NCBI RefSeq assembly: GCF_036373705.1
Contig: NC_089864.1
Span: 7,338,001 to 7,402,000 of the forward strand
Direction: 5' to 3'
Source of the DNA: Amia ocellicauda
Taxonomy: Eukaryota > Chordata > Actinopteri > Amiiformes > Amiidae
Length of the DNA stretch: 64,000 nt
The notes beneath the pieces are model-generated. The model saw only the letters and a list, made by a program, of their open reading frames with translations, was not told the origin of the DNA and ran no database searches. Each line of letters begins with the position of its first letter. Position 1 is the stretch's first letter. The translations under genes were made by a program, and so were the position numbers. This document shows positions 35,441 to 47,847 of this stretch, in pieces.

Positions 35441-36084
35441 GGTCTCTATTTGGCCAGCTATAGGTCTATGACATGGACCAGTCATTCTAGATTTGGATCT
35501 GAAATACTGTGGCACATTTCCATCAATGGTAACTTATTATTGTATAAAGAGTTAAACTAAATAAATCAGCATTGCCCTTCAAAGATTATACTAAGCAGAG
35601 GATGGTTGCTCACAAGAACAGGAACAGATGAAAACGGGCCTCCGTACGCACAGGCCAAGAGACCGGAGGTTCATTGAAACTGATGGGCTTTGACTGCATG
35701 CATAGCTGGCCAATGTAATGTTAATAGAAGCCAGGATGAAATCTCCAAGGATCTGTGGTATTTGATTCAACTGTTAAGGGTGTTTACCATCCACTTCAGC
35801 AGATGCCAAGGACAAATGTTCGTGCTTGTTTTGGTTGATCAAAGCAGGCAGGACTGAGGCTTTTCTCATCGGGAAGCAGCGAGTCGGAGCTGAACCGTGA
35901 AAATCCGCTGTAGATCGTGGGGGATTGCATGCAGGTGTCTGCGGGTGCATTCAGACAGTATCACCCCAGTAAGGGTTAAATAGAAAAAGAAAAGAGAGAA
36001 GACCACCTTTTGAATCAGTATGACAGTGTGACACTTATGGTTTTTGTTTGCAAAACTTTGTAGACCACATAGACAATGGCCATA
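35441..36084. other. Spacer between two Tc1/mariner elements, no gene seen
   Basis: About 640 bp of single-copy-looking sequence. No exon, motif or element end was recognised. Confidence 0.45.
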
Positions 36085-36086
36085 TA

Positions 36087-36954
36087 CACCGATCAGCCAT
36101 AACATTATGACCACCTGCCTAATATTGTGTAGGTCCCCTTTTTGCCGCCAAAACAGCCCTGACCCATCGAGGCATGGACTCCACTAGGTGTGCTGTGGTA
36201 TCTGGCACCAAGACGTTGGCAGCAGATCCTTTAAGTCCTGTAAGTTGTGAGGTGGGACCTCCATGGATCGAACTTGTTTGTTCAGCACATCCCACAGTTG
36301 CTCGATTGGATTGAGATCTGGGGAATTTGGAGGCCAAGTGAACTTGTGATTCATCAGACCAGGCCACCTTCTTCCATTGCTCCGTGGTCCAGTTCTGATG
36401 CTCACGTGCCCATTGTAGGTGCTTTCGGCAGTGGACAGGGGTCAGCATGGGCACCCTGACTGGTCTGCGGCCACGCAGCCCCATACGCAACAAACTGCGA
36501 TACTGACACCTTTCTATCAGAACCAGCTTTCACTTTTTCAGCAATTTGAGCTACAGTAGCTCGTCTGTTGGATCGGACCACACGGGCCAGCCTTCGCTCC
36601 CCATCTGCATCAATGAGCCTTGGCTGCCCATGAGCCTGTCACCGGTTCACCGCTTTTCCTTCCTTGGACCACTTTTGATAGGTACTGACTACTGCAGACC
36701 GGGAACACCCCACAAGAGCTGCAGTTTTGGAGATGCTCTGACCCAGTCGTCTAGCCATCACAATTTGGCCCTTGTCAAAGTCGCTCAGATCCTTATGCTT
36801 GCCCATTTTTCCTGCTTTTAACACATCAACATTGAGGACAAAATGTTCACTTGCTGCCTAATATATCCCACCCACTGACAGGTGCCATGATAACGAGATT
36901 ATCAGTGTTATTCACTTCACCTGTCAGTGGTCAAAATGTTATGGCTGATCGGTG
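36087..36954 (-). mobile_element. Internally deleted Tc1/mariner element (DD36E relative)
   Basis: Ends of about 28 bp (CACCGATCAGCCATAACATT inward from both sides, with one or two mismatches) are flanked by TA at 36085-36086 and 36955-36956. At 868 bp it is about 350-400 bp shorter than the intact relative at 34.2 kb. The end sequence differs from that element, so it is a separate family. Confidence 0.92.
36119..36824 (-). pseudogene. Deleted DD36E-type transposase pseudogene
   Basis: The N-terminal piece ([20 protein letters not shown], then [20 protein letters not shown]) matches the layout of the intact 346-residue protein. Further along, WTTEQWKKVAWSDES (first catalytic Asp) is in one frame. 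A few bases later another frame reads WPPNSPDLNPIEQLWDVLNK (catalytic Glu), and the tail reads LVESMPRWVRAVLAAK. The block that should lie between them, including the second catalytic Asp, is missing. Stops interrupt the N-terminal third as well, so it cannot be active. Confidence 0.88.
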
Positions 36955-36956
36955 TA

Positions 36957-39283
36957 TATGATCATTAAACTCTGCAGAATGAAACATATTAACTAATTCC
37001 AGCAAACAGAACAAGACATATGTGAGATCAACTAAAAATCCAGTAAATAGCAAAATCTGATTGTATCATGTCCCAGTAAGGAAGCAAACAGAAACAAACA
37101 AAACCCAAGCTGTTTCCTTCAATGGGCAGGTTCTTCAAATGCATTGCTCTAAAACTCTCTTCTATCATCGTCCTCAGATTAATATCTCTATTGTACCCAT
37201 ATCAAAAGTCATTATAAATGCAGTTCTGGCATTAAATTACATGTGATTAAAGTAAAATACAAACATAATGTCCCAGGAAGCATCAATGTCAGGTACAGAT
37301 GAAAGATTTTAGGGATCAGACACCATTTATCCTCGAGTACAACGAGTTCTTTTTAAACATCAGGTAGGAACGTGGCAGTCCCGCTGTCTGAGCTGGTATG
37401 TGTTTATTTTACACTATAAAAGGACATAAATGAGATTTAAAGGAAAGCATTGCTAATTAGTACCAGCTGATTTTGGTATTATGTTTCCGATTTGAAACTT
37501 TTCAGTTTCTGAGACCTCATATCTGACCTCTCGTTCCAACATCTAGGCCAGAAGTCAGGGGCCAGGTGCATTGTGTGTTTGTAATAGTTATTTGCAGGGG
37601 CCATCCTGGAGAATGCCTTACTATTGCAAAGCCGATTTAAGCTGAAGCCTCCTGGGGTATCTGTTTACAGAGGAAATTGTGAGGTGATGGGGAAGGCCCA
37701 ATGACATGTCTAAATACATCTGTGGGGGGCTTTATGGCATTTGTTAAACTGGCATAAACATCAGAGAATTATAAATAGCCCGACTGTGCACCAGATGGCT
37801 TCTTTCTACTGTATGTGCTGTTTTTGACTTGCTGGTATTGCCAAATATGGGTTCATACTTACGTACGCTGGGTTTTAAATTTGTACACAATGTTTTACAC
37901 AGCTTCACGCCTATTCGTTTTTTAATTTGATCTTGTGTATGTGTTTCGTATCTAATTATGTATTCTTTTTACCGTGTTACACTGCTGTGAGCAACTGTGC
38001 TGTGCATGCAACAACAGAGATGCAAATCCAAATCAATTTTGCTCCCTCAGCTGCAACTTTATTATCACAAGGGCAATTCCTGTGTTCGGAGATCGGCATA
38101 CGAGTGCTCTAATAGACTTTGTTTCTTGCAGTGTTTTTCCGGAGATTTCAAGAATCTCAAAATGTTAATATCTGGACATTATGTCTCATGGCAAACATGG
38201 CCAAAAAAAGGGATTATATAATTCCCTATTGTTAGCAGAAAACCATAACTGATATAATCATGAGAGAGACATCATGTTGCTCACTGGAATAATAATAATA
38301 AGTCCAATAATAATACATTTCATCAGCACAAACTAATGCTGGTGGATAAAGAATGTCCAGCACGTCGCTGAGATCTGAGATTCAGATTTAGTCCTAGTCA
38401 GCAATGGGCTCAGGTCTGAGACCAGATGGGTGGAGGATGATTTAAACGTCCACGTGTCAGAAAGCTGACAGAGAGCCGGAAGAGTTCGGTGAGAGCAGTG
38501 AACCAAAGCTGAGGGGCAACGGGAGAGGAGAGAGGATGCAGTTTTAGTGAGGCAGCTCTCTTAACAGTGAACAAGCAGTGTATGCTTATTATTACCTGCA
38601 ATATGAATGAATTAATACCTTTAATCGTTAACATAAAATTGTTGTGTTAAATGCCTAAATATACTCTGCTTGTTACGAAATAACATTTTGCTGGGGCATA
38701 AAACCAATGACTTTCTCAGAAGTTGCCTTTTCTTCTGTATATCCGGTGTATCCAGTTACCCCTAATGCTTTTAAACATCCATGCTCCATTACAGTTCCAC
38801 ATCCACACACACAGCATCCGGAAAGATTGATCTCCAACAACACAAAACGCACTGCTGTTCATTAAGACTGACTTTGTTGTCGCAGACTGATACATGGTCT
38901 GGCACATCTGTTTGTGGACTTGACAATTTGCTGTTTAGGTTTTTATTGTGCTCTTCATAACTGATCCAACTCTTTGCTAGTGTTGCTTTAATCGGCTATA
39001 TATCATATATATCAGAATATATCACTCTGTGATCAGAATGCACTCTTTATTGCCGACTGTGTGTTGCCATGTTCTTGGGACTGGATTTGGCATTGTTAAT
39101 GATTTCCATAACGTGAGAGAAGATCTTAACTCAACTCTCACCAAGATAATGAATACTTACCTTTATAGTAACCTAAAGTCATCCATCTGTGTGTGAGTGA
39201 TCCATCTGCGTCTAGTCCACTTCAATATTGATGTAGGGATCGAACCACCCCCTCTCTCACCTACTCAGCTCAGCCCTACTTAC
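36957..39283. other. Intergenic, no gene seen
   Basis: AT-rich sequence with no recognised exon, RNA gene or mobile element. Reading frames are short and without motif. Confidence 0.45.
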
Positions 39284-39287
39284 CCAT

Positions 39288-39973
39288 TGTAACGGGTTGG
39301 GGGGCCCGTCACAAGAAAAGGCTGTATGTAGGTGGGGTCTGGTCTTGAAACACACAGTAGGAAGGCAGGCAAAGGGTACAAAACAGGCTTGCTGTTGTTT
39401 TATTGCTTCCCTAAATGGCAGGCACAGTGTCAAAAAGCAAAACAAAACCTAGCTCTGTCCGAGCACTAACTAAACGTAAACAATCCCTAACTACAAAACA
39501 AACACTAACAATAACAGTAAATGCCCAGGTCGATAGAGCCGAACACTGGGCACACAGAAGCACGACAGGGGCAAGGCAGGTTCGTAGTCACAGTCCGTAA
39601 TCAAAGTTCGTTACCAGTGGGAGGTTGTCAGACAGTCCGGGGTTTAAGAGGGAGAATGGTCCAGGTCCAGAAAAAAGGTTCGTAAGCCAGTGAATCCGTC
39701 AACTGTGAACTTATCCCTTCTTTCTCCTGCTCTTCCACTCTCTCGCTCTCGCTCTCGCTCTCGCTCTCACCTCTCTCCGTCGTCTTCTCGCCCTCCTGTG
39801 TGCCTTGCTACCCCAGCCAAGCATGCACCCACAAGTTTGCTTCCTGCTTCCTTTTATAGGGGAAGTGGTGGGCGGGGCTATGGCCATCAGGAGCCCTGCT
39901 GGCTTCTGGAGTTTGTAGTCTCCTCCATTGAAAGACCCGCCCTGACCACAGCCTTGCCTCTCACACTGCCACA
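39288..39973 (-). repeat. 3' LTR (686 bp)
   Basis: The LTR has TG...CA ends in minus orientation. It carries an AATAAA near its end (plus-strand TTTATT around 39398) and a short CTCTCG-type simple repeat at about 39740-39770. Its upstream border touches the polypurine tract. Confidence 0.7.
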
Positions 39974-40585
39974 TAGCCTCCCCTTCAAGAGTGAAGCCAG
40001 GGGTGCACATGATGACGGCCATACCATGGCCAAGCCCCCCTCCAAAAGACACAAGGGGCGGGCGGGAGGGCCGAAGAGCCAGATGGGGTCTCCATGTGCT
40101 GGGTCATCCTTGCGGTGGATGTGCCATTCCCCCATGTCCTGTCCTTCGCCGTATCGCACCCATCTGGTCCTCGGGGTGGACTGGCATGTCCCCTGTTTCA
40201 TTGAAGGTGGCTCCCCCCCAGCGTCAAGTCCAGGGTAAGGACCTGTTGCTCCCTGGTCCCTCCAGGAACCAGGCTTGTCTGGCGGAGACCTCTCTGCTGC
40301 CACAGCATCCCTTGGCTCCCCTCCAGTCTCTGCTCCAGCCTGGAGACACAGTGGGTCCTGGGCAAGCTGAGGTGTCTCCATCTCCTTTACTGCAGCCAGG
40401 AACACAGGTCGAGGACAGGAACTCTGGTTGTCCGGGAGACCTGATGGAGGAAGAGGAGAAGCCTCTCTCTGTCCCCGAGCTGGAGACGGAGCAGGAGAGG
40501 TCGCTGACGTCCTGCATGGAGGAGGAGGTCGAGTTTCTCTCGCTCTCCACCCAAGTTAAATGCCTTCCCCGAGCCTGAGGATGAG

Positions 40586-41347
40586 GTGGAGTTTCCCTCC
40601 CTCACAGAGCTGCAGTGGGAGGAAGAGTACTGTCTGGAGCCTGAGGAGGAAGAGGAGAAACCTCTGTCCGTCTCTGAGCTGGAGACAGAGCAGGAGGACC
40701 TGCAATGGGAGGAACTGGTGCCTTGGCAAAAGACACCAGGAGAAGATGAGGAACTGCTTCTTCCACCATGGCCAGGACAAGAGGAAGACCTGCCAGGGAG
40801 AGAGGAAGAAGAGGACCTGCTGTGGCTAGAGCAAGAGAGCCTCTGGCCGTGTCTGCTGCCGGAGCCACAGAGGGCCGAGGTGTTCCTGCCGCCGGAGCCA
40901 CAGAGGGAGGAACCCGAGTATCCCGTGTCGGAGAGGGAGGAGCCCGAGTGTCCAGAGCCCCGGAGGGAGGAACCCGAGTATCCCGTGTTGGAGAGGGGGG
41001 AGCCCGAGTGTCCAGAGCCCCGGAGGGAGGAACCCGAGTATCCCGTGTCGGAGAGGGAGGAGCCCGAGTGTCCAGAGCCCCGGAGGGAGGAGCCCGAGTA
41101 TCCTGAAGATGAGGAAGAGGTGCTGCCTTCTTCGTCCCAATCCAAGGATGAGTGTCCGCCACCATACCTGGTGGAAGAGTATCCGCCACCGTCTCTGGCA
41201 GAAGAGAGTCTGCCCCTGAGCACTGAGGAGCTACCAGGAGAAGATGACTTCAGGAAGGAGTCACCGTCTGTCTCCTCAGAGGCCACTCCAGAACAGGAGG
41301 TGCCTACAATCCAGGAGAAGGCTTCACCTTGTAGTCTCCTCCATTGA
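40586..41347 (+). CDS. Glu/Pro-rich repeat reading frame inside the LTR element (antisense to it), uncertain
   Basis: An open frame of 253 codons runs antisense to the inferred element. It is very rich in Glu, Pro and Ser. It has three perfect-length 20-residue repeats (YPVSEREEPECPEPRREEPE type) and acidic blocks such as EEEEKPLSVSELETEQE. A diverged copy of the last block lies upstream at 40447-40497 in a neighbouring frame, so the frame may once have begun before 40447 and suffered one frameshift near 40555. The duplicated blocks differ mostly at third codon positions in this frame, hinting that it was translated. The minus strand is also open here (299 codons, Ser/Gly-rich), as expected for a GC-rich repeat, so coding status is unresolved. 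I recognise no family. Confidence 0.35.
   Translation: MEFPSLTELQWEEEYCLEPEEEEEKPLSVSELETEQEDLQWEELVPWQKTPGEDEELLLPPWPGQEEDLPGREEEEDLLWLEQESLWPCLLPEPQRAEVFLPPEPQREEPEYPVSEREEPECPEPRREEPEYPVLERGEPECPEPRREEPEYPVSEREEPECPEPRREEPEYPEDEEEVLPSSSQSKDECPPPYLVEEYPPPSLAEESLPLSTEELPGEDDFRKESPSVSSEATPEQEVPTIQEKASPCSLLH
40921..41100 (+). repeat. 60 bp tandem repeat, three copies
   Basis: Three units of exactly 60 bp, at 40921-40980, 40981-41040 and 41041-41100, differ at only a few bases. A partial unit of about 18 bp precedes them. Each unit encodes 20 residues on either strand without stops. Confidence 0.95.
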
Positions 41348-41393
41348 AAGACCCGCCCTGACCACAGCCTTGCCTCTCACACTGCCACACCAT

Positions 41394-44300
41394 GCATCAT
41401 CTTTCTATACTATTGTGCTTGAGAAGCCCAACAGGAATCTTTTCCTCTCAACAACAGCCAGTTGATGCTCCTCTCAGATAAGCTCTTCACTGTGAGGTGC
41501 AACACTTGACCACTGAATCTCAGAGGAACAGAGCTGTAAAGTGTGCCATGAACCCTCCACAGCCCACTTCCACTGGTTAAACCCAGAACCTGCATCCTCG
41601 TTGTTGCACTTCAGCAGTTAGCTGAGCACCGAAGTGTCTTCCTGTCATCCTCCTAATCAGCAGCATCCTCCCAGGGCACTGTTAGTTCCACCAGGTGAAC
41701 AAAGCATGCTGATCCAGACCACAAGATGATGTCTGGTTGAAGGTCAATGGTGGCAATTTCAGTTGGAAATGTATGCAATTGACAATCATCTGCCTGCATT
41801 TCCAATTTGTCCTAGACTTACTTTTCCTTACTGGTTTACTCCCCTGGATGTTGTCCTTTGTGTGTAATGTTTTGAATTTTTTAAAATGATCCTAGTTCAG
41901 AAGGTCAGATGTCATACGTCACAGAAAAGAGCATGAAGAAGGTTGAGGTGTTATTTTTTTGGAAGTATTTCACAATAAATGCAAAAGAGTTAAATAGATT
42001 TTCAGAGTACAAAGTAATCTGGGTAGTCATGTGACTTTCTGTGTGCTGGATAAAACCCAACTGTTTATATCATACACCTTGATAAAAGTAATGCACTGTG
42101 GCTTTTCATTGGAAGCATATATACTTTGCAAGCATCTAACAAGTCTCTGAATACTAAGCATACAATCATGTAACAGCTACTAATCCATTATCGTCTCAAC
42201 TCTAACCTTGATTTAATTTGGCTTATTAAATGAAATGCGATATGAACTGTTCTCATGAAAGACCTTGTGCTCTTGCATACACTGTATTCAACAGATTGAA
42301 TGTTTCTTTACATTTGCTGACCTCACTGCATCATTGAGTACAAAGAACCTCTGAAAAACATCTCACTGAAACTGAACAGCTTATTATTAGTACTTTTAAA
42401 AAAAAGATGTGTGACATGGAACATCTACAGCTATTAAATAAACATGTATCCCCAACAACAATCTTTTAATCTCTTTTTAATTATCTAAATGGGACACAGG
42501 CTGCAACTCAGACAGCACAAATTTTAATATAATGTACCAAAGGGGCTCGACACTCTTCTCCATGAGCTCCAGCTGTCTGCCTGCCTGCCCACTTTTTGGC
42601 TTAATTGGACTCAGCCTATAATTGGCTGGAGCGTTGGCAAATCAATCTGTTGACCATTCTCTGACCCCACCAGCCTGTCCATAACAGCTCTGTGATATTG
42701 GTATGAAATGGCTTACGTTGATACATTTGTAAAGCTCTCCTTCAATTGGTTACCCAACATACTAACGTTATTTACATGTAGGCAGTAAATTGGGTCTTTC
42801 CCAATGTGAGAGTTGGCCCTATTTGCACATTTGAGATTAAGATTGTTATCCCACTCCTCCTGATTTCAGGTGTTGCACCACCTGTACTTTTCAAGTGCCT
42901 TGCTCACTCCCAGCTTTTTTCACTGTTGTTTGGCTTGGAAAGTGTATAGTAAACATTTCTACAGCTGGAACTGTGGGAATTGGCAATAGAATGAATTTCT
43001 GATGAATAAACTAAATCAGATTAATTAAAAAAATGATCCTGCACTTCTGTTAGTACTGAGGAAATGCACACTTTACCTTGTTTTTCAATGTGTAAATCAA
43101 TATCCACTCAAAGTTCTAGATTTGTGGTTTTGGAAACCCTTACCTCAATTTATTTCTATTTGCCTTCTTTCTTTTTAGAATACATGATCAGATGTGGGCT
43201 TAATAATGTCAAATTTTGGTGACTGCTGTTTTTTCTTCTAATTATATGTTTAGCCAGGGCATCCTAAAGAAAAGACTTCCATTTAAAATACTGAAGTACT
43301 GTCATCAATCATAATGAAATGTTTTCAGTATCAGCACAGGACTGACAGATGCACACGACTCTGGGAAATAGGGAGTTATGCTAATGTTGTGCTGTGTAAC
43401 TATATAATGCCTGAATGTTGCAAAATGTCATGGATTAGCAGAACACATCTTTGATCAATTCTGAACTCGGATGGGATGTAAGATTTGTAGGATATTTTTA
43501 AACAACAAAGATCTGGTTTTGTCCAATATATCATCAAAATATTTCCAGATGAGAAAATCACCTACAGTACATGTGTGTGCATTTGTCATACTAATGACAA
43601 TTTAGTTCTGATCAAAAGACAGAGGACAAAAGGCTGATCAACCAATACCTCATACATCAACCTCTTCTTAAATGTATATATAGATATCAACCCTTTCAAA
43701 CATGTTGGTAACTTGCTTCTCAGGGAAGGCATTATCTAAAAGCAATTCTACATTAATAAACAAATAAAAATGTAAATTTTTCAACATCAATGATAAGCCA
43801 TTTTCAGTCATGGCTCGTTTAAGAGAAACATACACGATGAAAGCAGCAAAGGCTGTAGGCCAATGTTTTCCTAGGCATTAAATTGGCACTGCCAGCAAAC
43901 ACAGCTCACCACGTCATCTGTCTCTGCGTGTCACGGCAATATTTGTTTGCTGCAAGGGCTTGGAGATATAAATAGAGCATTACACCGCTTCTTCACTTGT
44001 CATGCGGCCTTTGTTTACTAGCATAAAAGCTAAAATATATTAAGTCTGCATCACAAGTTGATTAATCTTTTTGTTGTGGGGATTTCAATGCGGGTGTCGT
44101 CAGCAAGCAAACAAGAAATGTGCCCAGTGAGGAATATTGGTGTGGACAGGTATAAACTGCAAGCCGAACTGATATTCACTCAGATTGTAACCTATCACTG
44201 TGGATATATTTAGATTTAGTTCAACCAGAGAAGAAAACCGGAGAAGGAGAAGAAGAAAAATAAGAAGAATAAACTGCCACAAACTCAGCCCACTTTCTTC

Positions 44301-46820
44301 ATTGCTTATAAAAGAAGGGAGTGGACATCCATTTGAGAAGGTGATAATACACTTTCTTTTAAACACATCACAATAAATACAGCGTTCCTGTGAGCGTGTG
44401 ATTTGAAATGATCTAACGATGCTCAATTTAAAATATAACACTGCAAGTATAATCATAATAACCTCCGGAGTTTCAATAAGCAGCTGCTCTGATTTCCCTT
44501 TTCAGTGCAAGGGGCTTTTGTGTGGATTTACAGACGCTGGAGCATGTGACAAAAACAGAAGCACCCCCTGTATAAAGTGTGGGTGTAGTAGGAATTACCA
44601 ATCAAATCAGCAGTGGCTGTATACAGCAAAGACACTGTATTTATTGGATTTAGAGGCATTAACACGCAGGCCTGGATATTGATTAATACAGCAACAAAAA
44701 GCTGGGAAAAGGCTTATTTGTATTTCTACGGCTTGCTGGCGTATTAGCATTAGGTCGAGCTGCGCAGTTTCATTAACCAGGCGTTTAAATGTCAGTGGTT
44801 ACTCAAGCAGTGGGAACTATGAGTCACGCTGTACCATCCGTGTATGAGTGCATTTATCAGAGTGGTACAATCAGGATTCCTACCCACTGTGTGAGTCACT
44901 GTACCCTGAATATTTCTTTTTTTATTGTTGTTGTTCCTCAGATTGAATATAACATGAAAAAAGTCTGGCACTTCTTTTTTTTTAAATCAGAGCTCTTATC
45001 TATCAGACTGTGCTATTAAACTGTTTGACAGGAAAATTAAAATCATCATTAACTCTTTGTGGTGTTGTTTTTTGAGATATGCATTACAGAACACTGCTAC
45101 TGTAGGTGTTAATCTGTGTTACACTGTTTGAACACAATGCTCCTTCATCTACAATTTCCTCCCTTGCCATAGGTACTTTTAACCCTCTCAAAATATGTAT
45201 ATTTCAATGTTTATATAGATGGGAGGGCTAAGGGGAACACTCCTGCATTAGAGGAATACAGTAAACAAATGCTTCCATACTTAATACTTCAGAGTTTGTT
45301 TATATTGCTCCATATACCATGAAAAACAGGTTTGTTGTTGAACAAACTATAATGACAACAGTGCAGAATATTTTAAAAGCCACTATCCACAGCAGATTTT
45401 GATTAAGCTTTTATTATATCTGTTTTCTTAATGAATCGCTTTGCTTTCTAAAACAGAATGTGCTGATCCCTTACGGGGAACTAGCGTGCTTCCAGTTATA
45501 TGCATCTTTGCATGTTGCTGTAGTATACAAATAAGATGTTAAACTCACCAAGTAATGGCGAATACCAAAAGGCAGCATGTTTGCTCTTTCAGGGTTTTGG
45601 GATTTGTCATATCATAACCTCCCGAATAACCGCAACACTGCGTAAAAATGACAAAATCGATTTGTCTTCCCCGTGGCAACTCGAGTCGTCATTGTCAAGT
45701 CAACCGAGTGCTTTACAGTCTGACCCCTTGATAGTTACAATACTAAAGTGAAGATAGAGTTATTCCTGTCTCCTTTCCAAATACGGAAGAGGCTAATCTA
45801 AAGGGGAGATTGTTTTTGCATGTAAACATCACATTTAAAGGAAGGCAATAAATCAGCGATCTGCAGCGATCATTTTAATTTGGTTCGCATACGTTAAGTT
45901 TGTGATTTTCGGAATTGAATGTGTTGGCAATGGTTACATTCTTATTCCAGTACAATCTGCACAAAATATTGTTTAGTTTTCTGTCATTTAGAAATAAATG
46001 CCATCCCATCACTCCAGTCTTAGGTGACTACGCCACTACCCAAAAACAAGGAAAAAGTCATATGACCATAATCATACTAATTACTGCTTGTTGACAGTGT
46101 AAATTTATATATGATATGCAGTTCATTCATTCATGTTTATGTTCGTTTTAACAGGATACGCCCATGAATGACAGTGAAGTACCTGCTTCCTCACACAAAC
46201 CAATTCACACAAATATTTCCCACTGCACGATCGGGTTTTGTCCAAGTTGAAAATGAAAACATTCACTTCTGTAGGTACCCAAACAGAACAAAAGCTCACA
46301 ACAGAAAACCACCTGGGTGTAAATGTATTTGTTTATACTGTATGTTAACACAATTGTGTTGTTTATATATCACACTCAATTTCCACATTATAATAACTGA
46401 AAAAACATCCGCAGTGAACATGTTGTATGTGAAAACACTGATGAAAAACACAAACCTGACAACAAGTGAAGCAGAAAAGCAATGCCTTGTCAAAACATAC
46501 AAAACCCATTTCATAATAAACTGTAAATCATGTTTTGGAGACCCTGATTGGCACCTAATGGAGTTTTCTGTGATGCTGATGTCACATTCAGATTGCTTTT
46601 GATTTTGATTTAAGCTGTTATCTGAATGCATATATATAATCAAATATATTCTCAACTTGGCATATTTTACATATACGAATACAGTGTTGCATGTATTCTT
46701 GTAGTGATGATGAATTTGATATCTGAACAAAGATAAAGAGAGAGAGAGCAGGAAGGGGCTGATAATATTGTTGTTTGAATGTATTATGTAATTGTTTTTG
46801 GGACAGACACCTCTGAATAT
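41394..46820. other. Intergenic, no gene seen
   Basis: About 5.4 kb with no supported exon or mobile-element end. The 42490-42680 part is compact, with few frames and several TAATTGG/ATTGGCT motifs, and could be a conserved non-coding element; this cannot be tested from one sequence. Confidence 0.45.
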
Positions 46821-46822
46821 AT

Positions 46823-47240
46823 TGTAACACGGCCTGGGGTCGTGTCTCTCCTCGACACTATAAAACCCAGCCGACTGCATCACTAAGGGTCTTACTGTCG
46901 TCTCAGGGGAAAGGACAATGGCAACGAGGTTCGAAGACAGTGCACACGTATGTGAAGCAAAGCGACTGCTAATGGCATCTGTTACCTCGACTGACCCCTG
47001 TGATTCACCTGACCGCCTGCTTGTATGAGAATCCAGCACCCAGAATCTACTCCGTCCTGTTCTACCGACACCAAGATAGCCCACTCCCTTCTGTACTGTA
47101 ACTGGACCACCTGTCCGCAAGCAGTGTAGCTATCCGGCCAGCCTAGCTAGTTAACCTCTGGGTGTAGTTAATGCTCTGCTTGAAACCAGGGTTAAGGTTT
47201 CTTTTTATCCGCACCAGAGAATTCCCACGCCTGCAGATCA
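46823..47240. other. GC-richer segment of unknown nature, possible solo LTR
   Basis: The segment stands out from AT-rich flanks. It starts TGTAACACGGCC, holds a small hairpin (GTGTC...GACAC) and a TATAAAA (about 46859-46865), and then CpG-containing sequence. These traits would fit a solo LTR in plus orientation. I cannot find a matching 3' border or a clear target duplication. Confidence 0.25.
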
Positions 47241-47480
47241 CGTGCCAAAAATCAAGTCATCAAATTATGAGTATATTAGTACACAATAAATAATTTTAAA
47301 GCTAAATTGATAATGTTTCTGACCTTATTAGTTTTTATTATTATTATTTAAATATTCTTTTTAAACAGTGCTGAGTTTGGGTGATACATTTTGAAGGAAA
47401 AATCACCTTATTATTATTGGGTAAGATTTTGACACTAAAGCACTCGTGAACATAATTACTTGAGTTGTTGCGGAGAAGAC

Positions 47481-47847
47481 TAGCGTACCGCGGGGCAGGG
47501 GAACAGGGAAACCCAGTTCCGGTGCGTGATGGAGGTGGTCAGACAGGCGTGGATCGAATACCGGCAGGACAGGGCAAACAAGGGCAAGGCAAAGACGTGG
47601 TCATGGTCACAGGCAAAGGTCAGGCTATGAGGCAAACAGGGAATCAGGGGAGGTCCAAAGTCGTGGTCAGGAGGTACAGAAGGAGATCAGGGAAACAAGA
47701 ATCTAACTAGGTCCTGGGAGACTGCTCAGGACTGCTCAAAACTTCGCAATGAGTCAGAGTTAGTGAGGGGTTTATATGTGGAACAGAAAACCAAGTTCCC
47801 ACATCTAGTGGGTAAGATGTGGAAGTGCTTAGACAGTAGCCGTGACA
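47481..47847 (-). repeat. 3' LTR of the Gypsy element (shortened)
   Basis: This 367 bp copy matches the 5' LTR but lacks about 125 bp, with the gap near 47795-47800 where AACCAAGTT joins directly to CCCACATCTAGTGGG. Confidence 0.9.

Larger units (their letters stand above)
39288..41389 (-). mobile_element. Non-autonomous LTR retrotransposon copy with truncated 5' LTR
   Basis: A complete LTR occupies 39288-39973 (minus strand TGTGGCAGTG... to ...CCGTTACA). The first 61 bp of the same LTR recur at 41329-41389, at the other end. The copy is flanked by CCAT at 39284-39287 and 41390-41393, a likely 4 bp target duplication. Read on the minus strand, the polypurine tract GAAGGGGAGGC lies just before the complete LTR and AATAAA lies inside that LTR near its 3' end. 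Both place the element on the minus strand. No gag or pol motif is present between the LTRs. Confidence 0.75.

Noticed and set aside
39690..40238. 182-codon plus-strand frame spanning the LTR/interior border
   Set aside because: It begins in the CTCTCG simple repeat of the LTR and has no motif; it is open because of low stop density in GC-rich sequence.
40387..41286. 299-codon Ser/Gly-rich minus-strand frame
   Set aside because: It is the complement of the GC-rich tandem repeats; the third-position pattern of the duplicated blocks favours the plus strand, though this is not proof.
46168..47120. Overlapping 144- and 274-codon frames on opposite strands
   Set aside because: Neither shows a domain, signal or exon border; composition is consistent with chance frames.
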